DNA from: Rhodococcus yunnanensis NBRC 103083
Lineage (GTDB): Bacteria > Actinomycetota > Actinomycetes > Mycobacteriales > Mycobacteriaceae
Length of the DNA stretch: 64,000 bases
Direction: 5' to 3'
Assembly (NCBI RefSeq): GCF_001895005.1
Contig: NZ_BCXH01000005.1
Coordinates: 248,001 to 312,000, forward strand
Shown: piece by piece, positions 60,527 through 64,000 of the stretch
How positions within the stretch are numbered: position 1 is the stretch's first letter
Layout of the letters: each line of letters begins with the position of its first letter
Translations under genes and position numbers: made by a program
The notes under the pieces: generated by a model
Database searches by the model: none
Told to the model about the DNA's origin: nothing
The model's input: the letters and a program-made list of their open reading frames with translations, nothing else

Positions 60527-61192
60527 ATGAAACTCAGCAAACTGGTCGTTACGGCGGCCTTCGTGGCCACCGCGATGGGTCTCGCCAGCGGCACTGCCTA
60601 TGCAGACCCGGCCTCGGACGCGCCCGCGGCGTCGGAAGACATCAACTACTCGGTGAACCAGGAAGACCGCACGATCGTCACGACGATCGATGCCGGTGTC
60701 TTCAAGGTCGCCGACGACGGCAAGACGGTCGACATCCTCGACCAGGCCGACAAGGTCGTCGTGACTCTGCCCCTGACCTTCAACCTCGGCGGACTCAACT
60801 TCCCGTACGAGCAGAACGTCGACAACGACGGCAAGACCCTCCGTCTCGTCCCGCAGCTGGACCTTACCAAGGCGTCCGCCAAGTCGAGCAGCCTCGGAGT
60901 CACCCAGGTCGCGTCTCCGGACGAGAACCTGAAGGCGCAGCAGAACTTCGCGTCGCAGCTCGGAATCGCTACCGCAGTGGGTGGCTTGACCGGCACGATC
61001 ATCGGAGCCATCGCAGGCGCAATCATCGGTGCGCCGACAATCGCCGGAGTAGTCGCGACGGTACCGATCGGTGCAGGAATCGGCGGAGTCATCGGCACGA
61101 TCGTCGTTGGTGGGCCGACTCTCCTGATCGCTGGAATCGACCTGATCAACACCCTGACCGCAGTTCCCGGAAGCACCGTCTACGCAAAGTAA
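60527..61192 (+). CDS. Secreted protein with glycine-rich hydrophobic C-terminus
   Basis: A 221-residue protein. The signal peptide MKLSKLVVTAAFVATAMGLA ends before SGTAYADP, a typical Ala-x-Ala cleavage site. A beta-rich region (INYSVNQEDRTIVTTIDAGV, VVTLPLTFNLGGLNFPYEQN) follows. The last 80 residues are Gly/Ile/Ala-rich (GIATAVGGLTGTIIGAIAGA, then IIGAPTIAGVV) and resemble membrane-inserting segments. I associate this pattern with uncharacterised exported proteins of rhodococci (DUF8020-type). A strong terminator follows 19 bases after the stop, so it is probably monocistronic and well expressed. Confidence 0.78.
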   Translation: MKLSKLVVTAAFVATAMGLASGTAYADPASDAPAASEDINYSVNQEDRTIVTTIDAGVFKVADDGKTVDILDQADKVVVTLPLTFNLGGLNFPYEQNVDNDGKTLRLVPQLDLTKASAKSSSLGVTQVASPDENLKAQQNFASQLGIATAVGGLTGTIIGAIAGAIIGAPTIAGVVATVPIGAGIGGVIGTIVVGGPTLLIAGIDLINTLTAVPGSTVYAK

Positions 61193-61211
61193 CGGTTTGC
61201 AGTACGACGCA

Positions 61212-61249
61212 AGTAGGCCCGCACCTCTCGAGGTGCGGGCCTACTTTTG
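61212..61249 (+). terminator. Rho-independent terminator after the secreted protein gene
   Basis: AGTAGGCCCGCACCTC pairs perfectly with GAGGTGCGGGCCTACT over 16 bases around a two-base centre and is followed by TTTTG. It is the strongest terminator in the window. Confidence 0.92.
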
Positions 61250-61262
61250 TTCGTGCGTCGGG

Positions 61263-61361
61263 CTAGTTGAAGATTCCCGGAGAAGTCAGGTTGATTCCTT
61301 CGACCACGATCACGACGACGTAGCCGATCAGGTCGAGTCCGACGGAGAGCAATCCCAGCAT
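61263..61361 (-). CDS. Possible 32-residue single-pass membrane peptide
   Basis: A short frame from ATG 61361 encodes MLGLLSVGLDLIGYVVVIVV then EGINLTSPGIFN. The hydrophobic helix and clean stop favour a small membrane protein, and it lies between two terminators. There is no clear ribosome binding site and no known family, so this is tentative. Confidence 0.35.
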   Translation of the reverse strand: MLGLLSVGLDLIGYVVVIVVEGINLTSPGIFN

Positions 61362-61541
61362 GTTCAGTCCGTATCTGTCGGCGACGAGGAGTCGCAGGGA
61401 TCAAGGGGGAGAACTAACTTGTAGTGATCGAAACGAATTATACGGCTGCGAAACACATTCGGTGATTCCGACGCTCTGGTGCGATTGGCGAACAAGCGCG
61501 TCGTTCGGTGTCCACCGCTGAACCGAGAGCCTGTGCGCATG
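61362..61541. other. Spacer between convergent units
   Basis: This stretch lies between the small membrane frame and the protease terminator. It has moderate GC and no credible gene. AAGGGGGAG at about 61400 is not followed by a useful start. Confidence 0.3.
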
Positions 61542-61578
61542 AAAAAGGGGCCGCGCAACATCGGTTGCAGCGGCCCCT
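61542..61578 (-). terminator. Rho-independent terminator of the secreted protease gene
   Basis: On the minus strand GGGGCCGC and GCGGCCCC, with extra GCAAC/GTTGC pairing inside, form a stem followed by TTTTT (complement 61542-61546). It lies 20 bases past the protease stop. Confidence 0.9.
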
Positions 61579-61597
61579 GATTCGAGGGTTCGACGTG

Positions 61598-62914
61598 TCA
61601 GTCGACCGGTGCCGTCCGCACGGTCGTACCGGTTTCCGCGGCGATTTGGTCGATGGGGATTCCGAGGCTTGCGGTGCCGCCGAAGTGGGCGAGCGCAAGG
61701 TTCGCTTCGGTGCAGTCGGGTGCGCCGCCGCTGTTGGATCCGCTGGTGATGCCGAGGGCGAGAGTTCCGGTCACGATTGCGCCTCCGCTGTCACCGGCGA
61801 GAGTGCATGCGGTGCTGGCGAATCCGCGGACGGTCCGGCTGGTGCCGTCGTCCATGAACAGTTGGGTCTCGACTCGATCGGCTGCAACGACTCCGCACGT
61901 GAACGAGGACGACTGACCCGACTTGCACACCGGGGCCCCGACGACGGGATCGGCGGTTCCGGTGATGGTGACGGTGCTGCCGTTGGCGCCGCGAACAGTG
62001 GGGCGATCGAGGCCCGACGCGATTGCCTTGTCGTTCAACGAGATGACCGACCAGTCGAGTGCTTTCTCGGCTCCGAGGCTCGACCCCTGGAACGTTCCGA
62101 TCTGTGTACTGCTGTGCACGTCGGCCGGGTTGGGCAGGTACACCGGAGCGCCACCGCCGCCGGTCTCTGCGTTCGGATTACAGTGCCCTGCACTGAGATT
62201 GATCGGGTTGCCCGCGCCGTCGACGGCGTTGAAGCCGAACGAGCAGATGCTGATGTCCGTCGTAGGTGCGTCGGCGATAGGCCCGCGCGTGGTGATGTAC
62301 GTGTCGCCGCCCATCGGGGACGGGTCGACCGGCTGCTGCGCACCGGGGGACAGGATGACCTTCAGATTCGCCAGCAGGGTCGGCAGGTTGAGTGCGCGTC
62401 CCACCGGGCTGTTGGCGACGTCGAGGATGATTCGGTTGTCCAGAATGTCGATGGACGTTCCGTTGACCTGGCTCGCCACCTCGCGCGGCAGCGTCGAGAT
62501 CCACTTGTTCAGATCACCGAGGGACTTCTCCAGCCCGTCGGCGGACACCGGACGCTGCGCAGTGTCGAAACCGTCCTTGGCGACAGCGCGAGCCGCATCC
62601 TGTGACGTGACCGCTACGACGGCTTTGCCGTCGTCACCGATCCAGGCACCTGCGAAGTCTCCTGGGCGCGAGGCGCGGAAGTCGGACGCGTACGTCGACA
62701 GTTCCTGCGCACGTGCTGCCCGATCGAGATATTCCTGCGGTGAGATCTTCAGATCGCGAATCACCGCTTCGGCCAGTTCGTGCGGAAGCTGGTCGACCGA
62801 ACCCTGTGCGACGACAACATCGGGGGCCGCTGAAGCTTGGGTAGAGAAGGTAGCGAAGAGCAACAACGCCGTAGATCCGATCACTGCGGCACGCAGTGCC
62901 CCCGTGTTACGCAT
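61598..62914 (-). CDS. Secreted trypsin-like (S1, alpha-lytic type) serine protease with propeptide
   Basis: A 438-residue protein. The signal peptide runs to SAAP near residue 30. Residues about 30-200 are a pro-region with EYLDRAARAQELSTYASDFR. The protease domain has His244 in SAGHC, Asp287 in ALDWSVI and Ser376 in GDSGGAI. Cys224-Cys245, Cys330-Cys340 and Cys370-Cys401 could be its disulfides. This matches alpha-lytic-protease-like enzymes of actinobacteria, secreted as zymogens and acting outside the cell. ATG 62914 is the start. Confidence 0.9.
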   Translation of the reverse strand: MRNTGALRAAVIGSTALLLFATFSTQASAAPDVVVAQGSVDQLPHELAEAVIRDLKISPQEYLDRAARAQELSTYASDFRASRPGDFAGAWIGDDGKAVVAVTSQDAARAVAKDGFDTAQRPVSADGLEKSLGDLNKWISTLPREVASQVNGTSIDILDNRIILDVANSPVGRALNLPTLLANLKVILSPGAQQPVDPSPMGGDTYITTRGPIADAPTTDISICSFGFNAVDGAGNPINLSAGHCNPNAETGGGGAPVYLPNPADVHSSTQIGTFQGSSLGAEKALDWSVISLNDKAIASGLDRPTVRGANGSTVTITGTADPVVGAPVCKSGQSSSFTCGVVAADRVETQLFMDDGTSRTVRGFASTACTLAGDSGGAIVTGTLALGITSGSNSGGAPDCTEANLALAHFGGTASLGIPIDQIAAETGTTVRTAPVD

Positions 62915-63066
62915 GAAATCCCTTCATCGGGTCCGTCGGTGTCAGCGCCCCACCTTAGGGCATGCGCACGGGCTATCGACAGACATGCAGGTCATCGCTC
63001 GTCCCGGCGTACCGGTCGCGTCGAGAGGTGACTGTGAAGAAAGGGTGACTGTGAAGAAAGGGGGAA

Positions 63067-64000
63067 CTACGGAGTTACGGTCACAGACTCGGAGGTGCCG
63101 CCGCTGCCGTCGTCGCTGCCGTCGCCGCTGCCGTCGTCGCTGCCGGCGTCGTCACTGCTGCCGTCGTCGCCGCCGCCTGTGCCGTCGTCGTCCCCTGGTG
63201 GTTTCGGGGAGGGGCCGGGTACCTGCGGTGAGCTGTCCGTCGGGTCGGGGGTGCTGGTATCGGGCTCCGACAGGTCCCCGGCCGGTCTCGTCGCGGGTAG
63301 CTCGTCGGTGGTGTCCGTCTCGCCGGTTCTCGTTGTCGGTGGTGCCTCGCTCGTCGCGGAGGGGGACTCCATCGGTGTAGCGACGACGACGGATTGCTGC
63401 GGCTCGGCGATCGGCACCACCGTCGGGAACGGGATCTGCACGCTCGGTGTCGATGGCGTCGTGGTCGGGGCGGCCAGGTCGACACTGTCGATGGTGGGGA
63501 TCGTGGTCGTGTCGGTGCTCCGCAACATCAACGCCGTCACCCCGGCGCCGAGCGTGAGCAGAGCGGCGAATCCGGCGGCGACGAGTATCGGTGTCCGCGA
63601 CGACGAGCGCGGCGTCGACGCCAGCGGAATCACCTCGGTCACCGCGTCGACGGGGTAGTGGCCCGCCATCGCGGCGGCTCCGCGGGCGGCGGCAATTCCC
63701 GAATCGGCGCCCGCCCAGGTTGCGAGTGTGGTCTCGGACCACACCTGCAGCGCTTCGGCTTCCGCGACCAACGCGACATGACCGAGGCCGTGATGGTTCA
63801 TCGATTCACGGACAGCCGCGACTTGCTCCGCTGTCCATCGCGACGGGTAGGTGGCGGCAGCGGCCAACGCGTCGTAGCTGTTCCCGGTGGAGGTGGCGAC
63901 CTCGCTCAGCAGACACAGCAACGTCATCGCGGTCAGATCGGCGGCGCTGTACCCGACATCGGGCTCGTTGCCGACGTCGCCGAGGAAGTCGGTGAACTCG
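63067..64000 (-). CDS. Shortened Hsp70-like membrane protein, N-terminus off the right edge (copy 3)
   Basis: At least 310 residues; the frame is open to base 64000. The visible N-terminal part (DLTAMTLLCLLSEVATSTGN, then YPSRWTAEQVAAVRESMN, then GHVALVAEAEALQVW) follows the Hsp70-like lobe of the actinobacterial family. It then jumps to IAAARGAAAMAGHY, the last helix of the nucleotide domain. About 200 middle residues (phosphate-2 and adenosine motifs) present in copies 1 and 2 are missing. A helix (ILVAAGFAALLTLGAGVTAL) and an exported Pro/Thr/Asp/Gly-rich tail follow. The start codon lies beyond the window. Function is unknown, with likely loss of ATP binding. Confidence 0.7.
   Translation of the reverse strand, partial: EFTDFLGDVGNEPDVGYSAADLTAMTLLCLLSEVATSTGNSYDALAAAATYPSRWTAEQVAAVRESMNHHGLGHVALVAEAEALQVWSETTLATWAGADSGIAAARGAAAMAGHYPVDAVTEVIPLASTPRSSSRTPILVAAGFAALLTLGAGVTALMLRSTDTTTIPTIDSVDLAAPTTTPSTPSVQIPFPTVVPIAEPQQSVVVATPMESPSATSEAPPTTRTGETDTTDELPATRPAGDLSEPDTSTPDPTDSSPQVPGPSPKPPGDDDGTGGGDDGSSDDAGSDDGSGDGSDDGSGGTSESVTVTP
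63103..63181. repeat. Asp/Gly/Ser-encoding low-complexity repeat in the shortened Hsp70-like gene
   Basis: Short units built from GCCGTCGTC and GCTGCCGTC code for the SDDGSGDG-type tail on the minus strand. Unit length is irregular, so slippage rather than a defined tandem array explains it. Confidence 0.7.

Overview
The window is high-GC actinobacterial DNA, most likely from a Rhodococcus-type member of the Mycobacteriales (inference). Supporting signs are frequent GTG starts, tight ATGA/GTGA gene overlaps, an F420-family small oxidoreductase, a DUF222/HNH protein, an EtfD-type membrane iron-sulfur reductase, a fluoride-channel gene pair, and paralogous membrane-anchored Hsp70-like proteins. 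I saw no rRNA, tRNA, insertion sequence, prophage or CRISPR array.

Layout. 1-6006: a truncated flavin monooxygenase of the acyl-CoA dehydrogenase fold (SfnB/DszC type), divergent from a complete osmoprotectant-type ABC importer (permease, ATPase with CBS domains, permease, binding lipoprotein), followed by a Cys/Met-metabolism PLP enzyme. 6027-10954: small membrane and secreted proteins, then an lldD-type hydroxyacid dehydrogenase divergent from a FadR-type regulator with a clear operator between them. 11298-20289: a GT2 glycosyltransferase, lipoproteins, a small gene with an SOS-like promoter, a DUF4012 protein, two fluoride-channel subunits, an anti-anti-sigma/anti-sigma pair, a remnant-kinase membrane protein and a low-molecular-weight tyrosine phosphatase.

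20446-47528 is the main block: a large Wzx/Wzy-type exopolysaccharide locus. It is bracketed by two paralogous membrane-anchored Hsp70-like proteins. It holds seven glycosyltransferase genes (one a GT2-GT4 fusion), a flippase, a polymerase/ligase, a Wzz-like length regulator, an undecaprenyl-phosphate sugar-phosphotransferase that would start the repeat unit, a WecG/TagA-type transferase, GNAT proteins, a DUF4832-type secreted protein and a modified-sugar set (cytidylyltransferase, two C-methyltransferase-like proteins, RmlC-like epimerase, SDR epimerase, PIG-L deacetylase, class III aminotransferase). Several convergent neighbours overlap at their 3' ends.

47535-64000: alanine dehydrogenase with a divergent AsnC-family regulator, a YibE/F membrane protein, an AlaA-type aminotransferase, an SRAP DNA-crosslink protein, an S9 peptidase, a DUF222/HNH protein and EtfD with an extraordinary repetitive C-terminal tail and a promoter overlapped by a two-site inverted repeat. 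Then come a secreted protein with a strong terminator, a secreted trypsin-like protease and, cut by the right edge, a third, internally shortened Hsp70-like membrane protein. The points most worth a second look are the Hsp70-like trio around the polysaccharide locus, the SOS-like leaderless small gene at 12999, the degenerate sugar enzymes, and the EtfD tail and operator.
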